Source: Cannabis sativa (lineage: Eukaryota; Streptophyta; Magnoliopsida; Rosales; Cannabaceae). Taken from it: DNA of 64,000 nt. Shown here in pieces: positions 1 to 12,372 of the stretch (position 1 is its first letter; every line of letters begins with the position of its first letter). A program made the position numbers and the translations under genes. The stretch lies in contig NC_083603.1 in NCBI RefSeq assembly GCF_029168945.1, forward strand, positions 41,912,396 through 41,976,395. The letters are read 5' to 3'. The notes beneath the pieces are model-generated. The model had not been told where the DNA came from. It saw only the letters and a program-made list of their open reading frames with translations, and searched no databases.

Positions 1-1202
1 CGTCTTCCTCATAATTCTAACAACAACACTACTACTACTACTGATCCCCAATTATTAGAAGCTGTAAGTGTATACATATATATTTATATATCATAGTCTT
101 TAGATTTCTTTGTTGTGTAAACTTAGTTTATTTTCCAATGCATCCAATAATATTCAAAAAATTAGTACACCAATTTCAAAATGTATAAAAATAAATAAAA
201 ACCCCATTTTGAGAACTACCCCATGTTTGTTTTGCAAACTTTAATTTACAGCTAGTAAAAATATTAAGTTTTATAAAAAAAATTATAATAGAATCATAAC
301 TATCATGTTTTTATTATGCATGGATGCATTTTTACCATTAAATTTAATATTCTAGTCAAAAAAGTCTTCCTAGGAACAAATATAATAATAACCCCAAATT
401 CCCTATTTTATTAATATAATATATATATATGCTTTGTTTCATAGGTTTAATTAATTAAGTGAGACTATATAAAATAGTGATTTACTAATAATTACAAGTG
501 GTTATAAAGTAATTTTTTGTACTAATTAAGCTACCATGGTACTTTATTATGTTATAATATATTATTACAAAACAAAGGATGAATATCACATGCTTTAGAT
601 TTTATATTTTTTTAATATATTAATTAGTTTTATTATATATATGATATATTATTAATTAGTGGTTTTAAATAATTAATTAAATATAATTTTTGCAGGAAAT
701 ATGGACTTTATGTAGGATATTCAAGAGAAATGTGTCTTATAGAAAGTACACATCGGATTGGAGAGAATTATCAAGTAAAGTACGTACCACTACTCATCAA
801 CAGCCATTAATGGATTCTAAAAACAACAATGCCATGATGATCAATAATAATAATTACACAATTGATTTCAGTTCTTCAGTGATTTATGATTATGATCATA
901 ATAATTATAATGAGGAGATGAAGCCTGTTATAAATAATAATAATAATCACATTCATCATATCAAGATGAATAACAATAATAATAAAAATATTAATCATCA
1001 TCATCAAGATCAAGATACTCAAGATCAACATCATGAGTTGCATGTAACTTCTTATGATGATCATAATATGGATTCCTTGATCTCATCAAGCCTATTTTCA
1101 TCATACCAAGATGATCAACATGAATTCAACGATCAGATTTTCACACGTGCTGACTGGGATGAGCTTAGATCTATTGTTGGATTTACAGATTTTATTTTGT
1201 AA
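1..1202 (+). CDS. NAC-domain transcription factor, NAC042/JUB1-like, 3' part
   Basis: Partial gene, cut by the window's left edge. A first coding block (1-63, phase 0, donor GTAAGTG at 64) is joined across a 632-bp AT-rich intron to the last exon, 696-1202, which starts after TTTTTGCAG and ends in TAA. The last exon opens with EIWTLCRIFKRNVSYRKY, the end of the NAC DNA-binding domain (subdomain E), followed by TSDWRELSSK, which is typical of the NAC042/JUNGBRUNNEN1 group (family knowledge). The rest is the activation region: very rich in Asn, His and Asp with poly-N runs encoded by AAT/AAC repeats, and a conserved-looking acidic/hydrophobic end, WDELRSIVGFTDFIL. NAC proteins are nuclear activators or repressors; JUB1 members act in stress tolerance and senescence. 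Assignment to the NAC family is firm; the subgroup rests on the short motif only. The N-terminal two thirds of the domain lie outside the window. Confidence 0.88.
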
Positions 1203-1923
1203 ATTTATTAGTAATTTGTTACTACTTTTATATTATTAGTTACTAGTAATAATTAAGTGTGTGGTGTGGGGACTAGTGTAGCGTAGTGTACTGATTTTTT
1301 GCCACCCCCTTAATTAATTAATTAATTTTCTTATTCTTACACATTTTGTTTATTTTATTTTATAGCTACTTTTTAGGTAATTTGTGTTATTGATTTTCAT
1401 AAAGTAAACCATTTTTCTCCCATTGAATAATATTATGAGATGTTTAAATATTTTCATTGTATTGTGACTCCAAGTTTCCCATCTTTAATGGTCAAAATTC
1501 AAAAACATATTAAGAAATAATGGTAACTTATAGAAATGGATTCATCAGAATTCAGAAGGGCTAATTTTGTTACAATTTACAAATCTGAAGCTGTTACATT
1601 ACATGTTTGAAGTATCATATTCTAAAAAGTAAAGTCAATCTTAAATATAATTACAAAATACAGGGGTCCAACTCCAATCTGTAGCACACTTCACAGCTTC
1701 ACAGCTCAATCTTGTTTTCTCTTACATGGTCTTTTTCCGGGATGCAGTGCAGCCAAAGCCGACAAGTAAAGAAACCGTGCAATCTCATTTAGAAGTCGAT
1801 GGCTGCATTGACAGCATTGTACTTAGCCTCCTTCAATGTGCATATACCAAAGCCATCTTCTCTTCTCCATCTCATACTATGCTTGCCAATCATGATTCAC
1901 CTAGTAACTGATTAAGACCATGG
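1203..1923. other. intergenic, between the two 3' ends
   Basis: Convergent spacer between the NAC gene and the minus-strand PNET2-like gene. It is AT-rich, and the parts next to each stop codon are presumably 3' UTRs. A 61-codon open frame at 1726-1911 has no recognisable family and overlaps the probable PNET2-like 3' UTR. No repeat or RNA gene seen. Confidence 0.5.
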
Positions 1924-4900
1924 TTAAGAGAATTGAAACCACTTGCCCTTTTGTTCAGGTCTTCTACCGCTAGGTGGAGTAACGCTAATTCTGTCTGCAC
2001 TTTTGGAAAGCCATTTCCCAAAACCAGGTGAAGAAACAAGCTCTTCGAGGGCTTTCTCGGTGGATTCTTTGGTGAACTCTTCCCAATCAGGCTTTGAGAA
2101 TCTTCTCCTTTCAGGTGTGGTATGAAAACTAGACAAGTATAGCTGACTGGAGGTATTGTTGCTAAAACCTGAAACATAAACAGGTTCATAAAACAGAGCA
2201 TTTTAGGTTGGTCCATGGTGTCTTTTATTAAGTGGTGTATAGAATCAGCAGAAGCAAACCATGATCAGAACTGCTTGGAGCAATAGAGTAACCCTTTGAT
2301 CGATGCCCTGTTTGGAAATTGAAGTCTTCACTGCTTCGGATATTGTAATTGTATTTATCAAGAGAATCTTCAGAAGAGGAAAGCTCAGACAGACGTGACT
2401 TTCTGTGCCTTCTGTGAGCTAATTTTGTTAAATTTCTGAAAAGGTATTAAAAGGAGGATATCCATATCATTCATGACTAATTTATCCAAACCAAAAATAT
2501 TTCAATATGGGAAACAAACAGCCTTACCTATGGATACGACGCAGGATTCTCGATCTAAAGATTCTTCTAGAAAGTGAAGAGATCAATATTCCAAATACTA
2601 AAGCTTCCAATGCCACTATGGTATCCACAGAACTCTGGAAATTACAAAGCACCCCTCATCTATGCAGTCACTTATTTATAATTAATTAACATAGAAACAT
2701 TAAGAATATTGTTCAAGGGTAAGAACCTGAAGAATTAAAACCGCAGAGAGGATTCTGATGAACCATTCAACAAAGTGGGATGTGCTTAAATCAATTGATC
2801 CATCTTTTGTTAGGATACACTTGCGAACAGCCCAAAAGCCCAACCATGCGCCAGCAAGAAAATTGAGAACCAACAGAAATAATACCAACTGACACCATTG
2901 ATTATCAGAGAAGCATTTAGCTTAGCACTATAGCCATCTATGACATATTTCCAAGAGAATTTAAAAAGAAATAAGCTGCTTTACAGGCAGTCTTCTCTAT
3001 GAGTGAAAAGGCTAAGCATTGATAGAATAGCTTGCCGTAAAATTTATTTTAGACTTTCAGAGCAGAGAAACAATGCAGTTCTAATAGCCAAAAATTACTT
3101 ACAGCATAGAATATTTCCTCATCAATTCCAATCTCCATAAGTATTGAATGCCAAAATTGAGGAAATTGGTATAAGAGAAATGACACATAACCGACCTGAG
3201 AATTGAGACGTAAATGTATCATGCTTGTGTAAGCTAAAGGGAATAAGGATTAAGAGCTGATACCTACAGCAGATGAATAAATTAACAATGAAGTCTTTGG
3301 ATGAGTTGGATAAAGATTTGTTGTCTTTTTCAGTCCCTGTTAATGAAACCAAAACAAAGAGTCAAATTACATCAAAAAAAATTGCCAAACAAAACTCAGT
3401 TATTTTTCAAAAAAATGAATGCAGTAGATAATTCATTCTCATTCGAAAAGATGCCTTGCCGAAATTGTGGCAAAACAAATGTATCTAGAAGGGAATGGCA
3501 CATTGTATAGCTCAAACATGAAATTACAACATAATTATTAACCATATATTAGATGCAACTTACAAGTGGATAGAATTTTAACTTCATGTTTAACTTGAGA
3601 ATATAGAATCCATCTAAGAAACTTAACCATACCAGTCACTTATTTCTAATGTTGATTGATATGGTAACAAAACAAACATGATTAAAGACCACATGCATAA
3701 TAATAATAATAGGTCACACAAACATAACAAGAAATACTTATCAATAAAGTATGAGTGTGTCTGGTGAACAAGATTCTGAAGTACATACTAGAGTTAAGCA
3801 TCACAACAAAGTGAATTAGGCAAGAAATCCATTACTCATTTCTATGTCAATGACTACGAGCGAAGAAATGAATCCTTAGATAAATAATAAAGCCTACATA
3901 AACAGGTTAGAAATAGCACAAGAGAAAGAAATGCAGTACCTGAAAAAAGCAAATCAATATTACAAGGACGGCACCAGTTGTTATTGTACTGACATAGTAA
4001 AATGCTAACGAGTTGCTCAGATTGGGAGCCAAACTCATGAGGATAATACCCAAGATCAAATATATTACACGACTAAGGAAAAATCCTGCTGAAAAAGAAC
4101 AGAGAAAATGTGTGATTAAAAGAGAGCAAAGCATTTGAACTACTTAGTAATGCAAAAATTTTACTGAATGGGAAAACCATCTGACTGTAAGTTAGGCAGT
4201 CTACCTTCTTCAATAGATACTACAAAACCTTCTAAAGATAAATTAGTAGTCCGAATATCTAACACCTTGTATCCAAAAGGCGACATGGAACGAGCCCATG
4301 AACCATTAGAAATTTTCTCCCATCGGCTATTGGGGCACATTCCTATCTCCAGAGATATGTTCCTGCAGATCGAAAGATAGATTCCCCGAGTTCTTTAAAA
4401 CACAAGCTGTTACCAAAATGATGAGACACCAACAGAATATACCAACAATGCCATAAAGTTGAAAAAAAAAATGGCTATAGAAAGTAACAACTCACCTATG
4501 GAAGCAAACCTCAGCCTTTGGCAAAACACTTGAATCTTTCGCGGATACACTCAACATAACTGAATGAGCAAACTTTCTAAGATTTTTAATCCTCGAAAAT
4601 CCATAAACATGAACCCTTTCACAGACCATGGAAGTGCCAGGCTTGGAACTGTGCAAGTATTTCACTGGTATGCCATGAGATAATTGCAACATGGCAAATG
4701 GAGCAACAACTGCAAAATCAAAGTTATAAAAAACTCTAATGATAGCAGTCTGCAATGATATAACATAAAATCCCACTCTGATTCATCATCAAGCAAAATT
4801 CATAAAAGAAAGTTTACTTTGGATCTTCAACTTTGATCACATTCTCTCCCAATAAAGAAAAGGCACCCCATAAAGTTCACTTTGAAGATAATTAATTGCA

Positions 4901-5375
4901 TTTTTTTTGAGCACTACTTAATAGATTAGTAAACCAAATACATTACAATGTATAGCCCTTAATTTACTTGTTAAACAGTTCTTGCACAAAAAGTAGAAGT
5001 ACCTACATATACATATATTTCAATAAATTGGATACAATAACTATCAAAGAACCCAAAGGGGGCAACTGTTTCACATGTTTATGAAGACAAAATATGAGCT
5101 TTTACCAGCCAGATTAAAAAAAAAAGTAAACTTTTTCCAATTTCCAAGGCAACCAAACAGAAGAAAAAGATAAATTCACATAGTTCTCATTGATGTTGCA
5201 AGTAAAGAATGTAGGCAAGCGACATAGTGAGAGGTGAGAGAGAAGAGAGATTACCTAAAGAATGTTGATTGGGTGGTGGAACAGTGGAAGAAGAGGAAGA
5301 TGGAAGAAGAAGAAGAAGAGGAAAGAGAAGGGAAAGAATGGATGTAGAAATTAGGGCATTGTTAGCAGACTCCAT
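1924..5375 (-). CDS. PNET2: NEMP-family nuclear envelope membrane protein (PNET2-like)
   Basis: Ten coding exons on the minus strand: 5255-5375, 4496-4709, 4205-4362, 3940-4088, 3268-3336, 3103-3195, 2727-2888, 2528-2634, 2260-2411 and 1924-2168. All introns are GT/AG and the sum is 1470 bp, or 489 aa. The first ATG (5375) begins a signal-peptide-like stretch (MESANNALI, then a Leu-rich core and a Ser run). Then come the lumenal part with a short motif I recognise from the family (IGMCPNSRWEKI, GSWARSMSPF), several membrane segments encoded by exons 4 to 8 (for example LGIILMSLAP, LVLNFLAGAWLGFW), and a Ser-rich nucleoplasmic tail with a C-terminal block RRRFSKPDWEEFTKEST...SPGFGKWLSKSADRI. 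This matches the NEMP domain (DUF2215/TMEM194). Plant members (PNET2/NEMP-A to C) are inner nuclear membrane proteins linked to the plant nuclear lamina (established knowledge). Exon 5 uses donor GCT|GTAGGT, the only choice that keeps the frame. Which paralogue it is cannot be told. Confidence 0.87.
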
Positions 5376-5559
5376 TGCAGCTTGAGCCTTGAGGTTCAGT
5401 TCCGTTCTTTTCTGTTGTCGAAATTTTGTGAATATATTATTTATGGCGCGCTCTACACCCGGGAGAAGAAAAGGAGATTTGTGATTGTGAAACCAAAATT
5501 ATTTTCTCTCATTCTTTCTTTCTCAATCTTTTAACTTTCTTGTTTTATTTTTTATTGGG
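5376..5559. promoter_or_regulatory. 5' UTR and promoter region of the PNET2-like gene
   Basis: Lies directly upstream (minus strand) of the start codon at 5375. On the minus strand it is a purine-rich leader read from CT/TC-rich tracts around 5490-5530. No clear TATA box; a GGCGCG patch near 5443-5450 stands out in the AT-rich context. The assignment is positional only. Confidence 0.35.
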
Positions 5560-5567
5560 AATACACT

Positions 5568-6048
5568 GCTGAGCATCACTTGGTTTGGTCGTTTTTTTTA
5601 TATAAAAATTTAAAATTCGATTTTCGATTTGGATTGCTGCAATTCGAAAACCGACCGACCGTATTGAACCTCGGTCTGATCAGTTTAAATGCCTAAACTA
5701 AACTTTTTTTAGAAAAAAAAAATGATCCAATTTATTCTATAAATTCATTAATATTAATATTAAAGTTAAAAGAATAAGATAATTAGTTTTTTAACAATTA
5801 ATTTGTATGTTTGTAGTTGTAACAATAATATATTATTAGTAATTATAATACATGTAAAAAAAAATTAATAAATTAATATATATGTATAACGGTCGATTTA
5901 TTATCCAAAAAAAATCGACCGTTCAATGGCGCTTTTAACCATTAGCGGTTTTTTTGGTTTTCGGTTTTGTCAGTTTCGATTCCAATGGTGTTCGGTAAAT
6001 CAGTTTGAACGATTTTTTCGATTTTTTGGATTTTATGCTCACCCCTAG
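5568..6048. mobile_element. hAT-like non-autonomous element
   Basis: A 481-bp segment with no coding capacity, flanked by the same 8 bp, AATACACT, at 5560-5567 and 6049-6056, the target-duplication length of hAT elements. The right end reads inward as CTAGGGGTGAGCATAAAATC, a hAT-like end; the left end (GCTGAGCATCAC) shares only the GAGCAT core, so it has decayed. The interior carries mirror-like tracts of TTCGGTTTT and AAAACCGACC type near both ends, giving partial fold-back. Family assignment is inference from the target duplication and right end. Confidence 0.6.
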
Positions 6049-6056
6049 AATACACT

Positions 6057-6924
6057 CATTTACTACCTTGTGTTTTCATGAAAAATATATTTGGTTTCAA
6101 TAATATTTAATTAGTACCTTATATGTTTAAATTGTATAAATATTTAGCACCCTAAAGTAAAATTTAATCGATACAATTTTATCAATTTAACCAAACATTC
6201 CTCAATTATATGTAATCAAATAATTAAATTTGATTTCAAAATTCATAAAATTTTAGACTGTTAAATGTATTGATAAAATTTTATCAAAAAAATTTGAATT
6301 TAAAGTACCAAATATATATATGATTTTAAAATACAAGGTACTAAATAAGCATTATTAAAAATACAGGGTACCAAATATATAGACACTCTTTTTTTTATTT
6401 TTCTAATTTTTTTAATAATTTGTGTTTTCATATCATTAAATTCTTATTTTCTATTTAGAAATTATTCTAAATATACTAATAAAAAATGACACGTAGACAA
6501 TAACTAAATATTTAATGGCCAAATACTTACGGAAGTTTTAGAAAAAAAAAAATGGGTTTCAAAATTATAAGTCGGGTTCGGGTTTCATTAATTTAACACC
6601 TGAAAAAACTAGGTTACAGCTAAACCTGCCCGAAACTCGAATGTATATTATTTTTAATTTTTTTTTATATATTTTCTATTTAGCCCTAAAAATATAAACT
6701 TAAAAAAAAAAATCCTATTTTTGAAAAATGATATATCTTCTTCCTTCATTTATTTTCTTTTCTTTTGTTATGAAAAAATGCATAAAAAATTATATTTTCA
6801 AAAGGAAAAAAGGCCAGCCCAATCCGAATTCAGTCAAAACTCACCTAGACCCGGTCCAATCCACACCCGACCCACTCGCACCCAAAACTCGAAAACCCAA
6901 TCAGGAATTTGGTATACTAATCTT
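6057..6924. other. AT-rich intergenic DNA
   Basis: No gene seen. Contains phrases such as 'ACAAGGTACTAAATAAGC' and 'ACAGGGTACCAAATAT' (6338-6390) that recur in mirrored form with 6068-6125, suggesting an old fold-back repeat of about 320 bp at 6060-6385. Two overlapping ATG frames at 6721-7015 run through AT-rich repeat DNA and match nothing known. Confidence 0.35.
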
Positions 6925-7196
6925 AAAGGAAATTACACTCTATACCTTTTTTATGTTGTGCTTTTTTATTTTTACCTTCTTTTTTAAAGTCTATCATTTT
7001 TACCTATTTTTTTAAATATTGTACCAATTTTGCCCTTGTAACTTCAAGATACTCTCCATGTAATTCTCTTATGTTAGGGTATTTTGGTTACAATAGATAT
7101 AAAAAAAGTTATGTTTCATTTATATAAGATTAGAGATAAATTTGATTAATTGATTAATAAAAATTGTATTTTTCAACTTACCCCTAATCCTATACT
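6925..7196. repeat. fold-back MITE, family M3 (copy 1)
   Basis: About 270 bp beginning GAAATTACACTCTATACC and ending TTTTTCAACTTACCCC. The same sequence is present in reverse complement at 36151-36412, downstream of the Helitrons. Shared inner blocks include 'CTCCATGT(A/G)A' and 'TACAATAGATATAAAAA'-like text, so the two are copies of one small dispersed element with no coding capacity. The exact terminal inverted repeat is not resolved. Confidence 0.55.
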
Positions 7197-7478
7197 TCGG
7201 AACCCGAAAATTTAAAATCAGCACCCCAAAGTAAAAGGATATTATAGAAACTTAGGGACTTAATTGCTAAAACATTAAATAAAAGGACCAACTATAAAAA
7301 CCCTCCTCCTCTTTTCCATTAACAGACTCAGCCGCCAAACAACACAACGGACACTGTTCTCTCTCTCTCTCTCTCGGCCTCAGTTCGCCTGAGCTCGGCT
7401 CTTACGACGGCGTTTTCTTCCGAATTCGTTCGGCCATAATCATCTGCGCTGTCGTGGTTCAGCTTCGTTGAGAGCTAA
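7197..7478 (+). promoter_or_regulatory. RIO1 promoter and 5' UTR
   Basis: The 180 bp before the RIO1 start is markedly more GC-rich than the flanks and contains a (CT)n run at about 7357-7375, common in plant 5' leaders. AAATAAAAGG at about 7275-7285 could act as a TATA-like element. Positional inference. Confidence 0.4.
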
Positions 7479-10400
7479 ATGGCTATGGTGGAGGAAAAAA
7501 TAGAGACTGGTGAGCCGATAGTAGTGAATGGAGCTGTGAAAGTTGTTGAAGAAGAGGTTGAAGATGATGAAGGTGAGCTTTCTTGGTCTTCAGACTCTGA
7601 AATCGGAGAAGCTTTGGACTACTTGGATTCCAAGGATGATTACGATGGAGTAGAAGGGGGTTTTACGCTTAATTCGAGGCGGCCTAATGCTCATGGAGGG
7701 CTTCATTCACGACCTAATTCTTCCACTCTTCAACCTCTCAATAATCGTAACCAGAAGTTCTCTAATCATATCCGAGCTTCGCCTTTGGAGGTATGGTGTG
7801 TAGTTAAATTCGTTTTGAGACGTAAATTTCATTAATTTGTTTGAATTGGATGAAATTCAGTAGGGTTTTGGTTTGGATTACAGGAGTGGGAAGGGAGAAT
7901 CAATGTTGGCATGTCGAATTCTGTAACCACTGCAATTCGAGGAAGCTTTAGGGATATGGCAATTGGTAGAACAAAAACTACTGAGAAAGCTGATCGTGCC
8001 ACTGTTGAGCAGGTGAGCGAAAATTCTTGCCTTTTATCAATGTGCATTACTTTTTTCTCACTCTGTTTTTATTCTGAGTGTGTTTAGTTCTACTTGCTAA
8101 TGTTGTTGATCACTATTTATCTCTTTGTGTTTAGTTATTTCAATGGAATTTTTCACACGTTTGATTATCTCCTTATATGGAATATGACCAAATATGATTG
8201 TTTCTAGGCAATTGACCCAAGAACTCGGATGGTTTTATTTAAAATGCTGAACCGGGGTGTATTTCATGATATTAATGGCTGCATTTCGACTGGTAAAGAA
8301 GTAAGCTTTCACTATTCTTGCCTTCTGTAGTTTGAAGAATATGTGTTAAGCTTACCGTAATTATAGAGAGTATTTTACTTTTTGTTTAAACTCTTGTCTG
8401 TTTATTTCTGCAGGCAAACGTTTATCACGCAACCAAATCAGAAGGCCAGGAACTCGCCATTAAAGTTTACAAAACATCTGTTTTGGTATTTAAGTAAGTA
8501 TTTGAATCTGTGTAAATTCTTTAATGTGGTAACTGCAAAAGAAAAATATATCTATGTTTCTCTTATATTGAGTATGACTACTTGTTCTAGAGAATTTTGG
8601 CAGACTTTGTGATAAATGTTCAGTTTTCTTGCAATTGACTATAGTTCACTTTCTAAGTAAAAGCAGCATGTCAGTTCTTTTATCCAGAGAATTTTTCTTT
8701 GTTTAAGCCTGATATTGTATTTATCTTGTTCTCTCCTTTTCAATTTCAGGGACAGAGATAGATATGTACAAGGGGACTATCGCTTCAGACATGGATACTG
8801 CAGGCACAATCCTAGGAAAATGGTCAAGACTTGGGCTGAGAAAGAGATGAGGAATCTTATTAGGTAAGCAATAATTTCAGTTACAGAGAACCTCTGTATT
8901 TATATTTATATAACAGTGTATCAGTATTCAGTGTCTTGTTAGGTAAGCAATATTTAAATGAATGTGCACACAGAACTTCTAGTACCACAGAAAAATTATT
9001 GATTCTTTAATTGAGGTATAATTCAAGTGAATAGTGGGCTACTAGAGGCACTTGTGCATGGAAATTTATTCTAATTTTGTTAGTTATACCCCATTTCAAA
9101 GGAGATTTTTTATTAATTGTCAATTTTGTCTTCAACCAACCTGTAGATTGGGAAATTAATGGCAACCTAAGTCTCTTTTTCTGCTTGCCTCTAGATAGGA
9201 AATTTCCATAGATGAGCGTGCTTGCTTATTATTAATTTTAGTTGATGTCATTTAATAAGGATATATAACTCCTATTATGTGTAGGCTAAAGGCTGCAGGA
9301 ATACGGTGCCCAACTCCAATACTTTTGAGACTTCATGTTTTGGTGATGGAATTCATAGGTATTCGTTGCCTTTCTTATTATTATATCTTGATGAATGTTT
9401 AAATTAATTAATATTCTCTCTTCTTATATATGGTTTTGTAGTGTTTGACACTTGAAATACTTTTGGTATTCTTATAGGAAAATCAGGTTGGGCTGCACCT
9501 CGTCTTAAGGATGCTAATTTATCACAGGACAAGCTTCGTGAAAGTTATATGGAGGTGTGTTTTAATTATTGAATTTAGTTTTTTTATTTTTTTTTTATTT
9601 TTGCAAATAGGAACAAAAACCTATGCATGCCATAGCCTGCTCTGCTGAAGGCATGCTCTAAAAGTTGTTTTATGTCCGTGGGGTCACTGGGATGTGATGG
9701 TTTTTCTTTCATTTATTTTGAATAATGTCTTTGTGAATTGTTAACAGATAATAATTGCTATGAGGACATTATATCAAAAGTGCAAACTGGTGCATGGAGA
9801 TCTTAGTGAATACAACATACTGTATTATGAGGTAAGCTATATTTGTTATATGACTTGGTGATACGGTATACATGTTATTCTCTGCATCTTTATTCACAAG
9901 TAGTCTTCTCTTTTGTTTTTCAGGGTCACTTGTATATAATTGATGTTTCTCAATCTGTTGATTTGGACCATCCTCATGCCCTTGATTTCCTACGTGAAGA
10001 TTGTGTTCATGTTTCTGTAAGTTATCCAGACAACATTAAAGCTGATAAATATCTACTTTTTTCAATTAAAAGTCAGCATCAAAACCTTATAAAACATTCG
10101 GTGAAATGCAGGATTTTTTCAAAAAACATGGTGTGGCCGTTATGACAATCAGAGAACTATTTGATTTTATAGTCGATCCATGTATTGCTGATGATGGTGT
10201 AGAAAGTTACCTTGAAGAGGTATTACCTTATCTGCATTCAAATCTTATTTTTATTTTCGAAAGAATCCTGGGAAAATCCTGACTTCTTTTGTTTTACATC
10301 AGCTGCAACAAAGAATCATGTCGAGAGGGGATGTAACTGCAGAGCAAGAAATTGCAGATTCTGTATTTGTGCAGGTACCATATTTGACAAGCTATAAAAA

Positions 10401-10908
10401 TCTTTGTGGTATCAATAATATCTTACAAAGATAATAGTTTTTAAGCTAATGTTGGGTGGTTAATATTTTATGTTGGTACTTTTCTCAGTCATACATTCCA
10501 AAGACATTGGATCATGTGAAAAATGTTGAGGAGGATGTGATTCGGCTGACTAGTGGTCAGGACACGGGCGATATGTACTATCAGACTATCACCGGACTAA
10601 AGCAGGCTCTTTCTAAGGAACAACCGGCTCTATCTGGGGATCAGCCACAGGAAAATGAAGCAAACCTTGTAGGAAATTCCGCGGAGACTGAATCCGAGGC
10701 TAGTAGTGATGAAGACGAAGAAGACTCGACAGATTCTGAAGGGCATTCATCGGAAACTGAGTCACAAACTCCTGCTGATAAGAAAGCTGCTAGAAAAGAG
10801 CACAAAAAGAAGGTGAAAGAAGAGAAGAGAGAGGGTCGAAAGAATAAAGTGCCCAAGGCTTTGAAGAAAAGAAAGAAGAAGTTGTCTAAAGCCAAGAAGA
10901 CAAGATAG
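7479..10908 (+). CDS. RIO1: RIO1 atypical serine kinase/ATPase
   Basis: Twelve exons: 7479-7790, 7884-8012, 8208-8300, 8414-8493, 8750-8863, 9285-9358, 9478-9554, 9748-9831, 9924-10016, 10112-10219, 10303-10374 and 10489-10908; all GT/AG, total 1656 bp, 551 aa. The N-terminus is acidic. The RIO domain starts near residue 148: glycine loop STGKEANVYHA (174-184), ATP-binding Lys195 in AIKVYK, the RIO1 insert [17 protein letters not shown], catalytic loop HGDLSEYN (309-316, Asp311) and metal-binding Asp328 in IDVSQSV. The C-terminal third is acidic, Ser-rich, then strongly basic ([14 protein letters not shown]), as in eukaryotic RIO1. RIO1 acts in the final cytoplasmic maturation of the 40S ribosomal subunit, with 20S pre-rRNA cleavage (established knowledge). 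All key catalytic residues are present. The start is the first in-frame ATG after a CT-rich leader. Confidence 0.95.
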
Positions 10909-11462
10909 TTAGTAGTAAGATATCTCTGAATATTTATTGTAGATATCAGAGACAAAGTGGTTAACATATTAGATATCCTAGCAATTTTGGCAGCTATTTT
11001 GAAGAGCAAGCTGTTTAATTTTTCATTTATTTACCCACTTTTTCTGGGATGTAGTGAGGTTTTCTCACCTATAAAATTTTGTTTTTAAGTGATGGCTTGC
11101 TTGCTTGATTTGTATGATATTAATTGATATCTTTACAAAACTTAAGAGGGTGATCATCCACATGCTACTTCAACCGATTATGGTAATTCTGATTAGAAGT
11201 TATTTACATCTATGATTTGAAATAACCAAAATCTGCACAAAATTAGTCTAAGAAAGCTGAATAAATGGCCCAAGGTAAATTTTAAAAATAACACACACAC
11301 ATTAAGGTGAAAAATTATACAACCTTATTTCACATGTCTAAAAAAATTTGATTTAAAGTTAAGTTTTGTAGGTAAGTGAGTGTCCTTATTACAACTTACA
11401 AGCATAGAGGAATTTATCTCATTGTTTGGATATGCCTCTCTTTACCTCATTCAAATAAAGCT
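10909..11462. other. RIO1 3' UTR and spacer
   Basis: The first ~200 bp are probably the RIO1 3' UTR. After that the DNA is AT-rich with an (AC)n run at about 11288-11300. No gene seen; the minus-strand frame at 10641-11009 is the antisense of the Lys/Glu-rich RIO1 tail. Confidence 0.4.
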
Positions 11463-11985
11463 ATTTAAGATTTTTGCTTCCCGAACTATAACTTATACAT
11501 TAAACATCAATTTTTTGGAAATAAATAATAAGTTATAGTAAAAGAAGTCGCGAGAAGCAAATAAACTTTTCAACACGTTAAAGATGATTCATAAACTATA
11601 TACAATATTATAAATTGGTCATTATACGTGACAAACAAAATGATGATATCACTGCTTATACAGTTATCACGTCAGTACCATATCACGTATGTAATTAATT
11701 TGAAAAAAAAAAATTAATTAAATTTTACATATTTTTCTTAATCACTAATTGATTTTTTAAAAATATGTAATTTTTATTTTTTATAATTTTAAATTATACA
11801 TGTGGCGCTGATGTGACAACTAACTAAACAGTCATATTATCATTTTGTTTGCCACGTGTGATAAAACTTGAGAGAATGACCAATTTACAACACTGTGAAT
11901 AGTTTAGGGACCATTTCTAACGGGTTGAAAAGTTCAGGGAGCACAATAATGCATAGGTCATAGCTCGGGGGTAAAAATTTTAAAT
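11463..11985. repeat. large fold-back repeat
   Basis: The left end reads TTTAAGATTTTTGCTTCCCG and the right end, reverse complemented, reads TTTAAAATTTTTACCCCCGA; both continue with AACTATAACTTAT-like text. Inner arms also mirror each other: GTGACAAACAAAATGATGAT (11629-11648) against TATCATTTTGTTTGCCACGT (11839-11858). So about 520 bp can fold on itself. No coding capacity; a MITE or remnant of a larger fold-back element. Confidence 0.55.
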
Positions 11986-11998
11986 AACCTTTAAAATA

Positions 11999-12367
11999 AG
12001 GGTAAATACCATTTTAAACCTTGTGTTTTGTAAAAGAGTACAAATAGAACTGGTTAAATGATAAAATGGACTATGTATTTTCTAAAATAATACTAAATAG
12101 AACCCTGAACTGATTTTTTATCAAAATAAAACTTAAAAATAATATGATCCGGAGATATTACGATAAAATGGTTACATTTTCTTTATCTGTTCGTTTTAGA
12201 AATTGTCTTTAAGTTGATTATAGTAAAAAAAAAAATTATCGAAAAATTGAGCTCATGGTGCCTACTTTTATTATTTTAGAAAATATAGTGTCTATTTTAT
12301 CATTTAACAAAATAAAAAGTGAAATCAATAACTTTTGTAAAATACAAAATCTAAAATAGTATTTATG
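11999..12367. repeat. fold-back MITE, family M2 (copy 1)
   Basis: The left end GGGTAAATACCATTTTAAAC mirrors the right end: the reverse complement of 12330-12367 begins CCATAAATACTATTTTAGAT, and both continue into TTGTRTTTTRYAAAAG. Related copies occur at 35832-36150 and 50370-50736. The Copia element at 12373 inserted at the outer edge of this repeat. Confidence 0.6.
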
Positions 12368-12372
12368 GGTGA
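12368..12372. repeat. Copia target-site duplication, left
   Basis: GGTGA, identical to 24002-24006 immediately after the right LTR. A 5-bp duplication is normal for Ty1/copia integration and shows that the two LTRs belong to one insertion. Confidence 0.93.

Noticed and set aside
1890..2216. 108-codon minus-strand frame at the PNET2-like 3' end
   Set aside because: It is another frame over the last exon; the conserved tail SPGFGKWLSKSADRI is read in the frame ending at 1924.
10641..11009. Minus-strand 122-codon frame at the RIO1 end
   Set aside because: Phe/Leu/Ser-rich antisense of the Lys/Glu-rich RIO1 tail.
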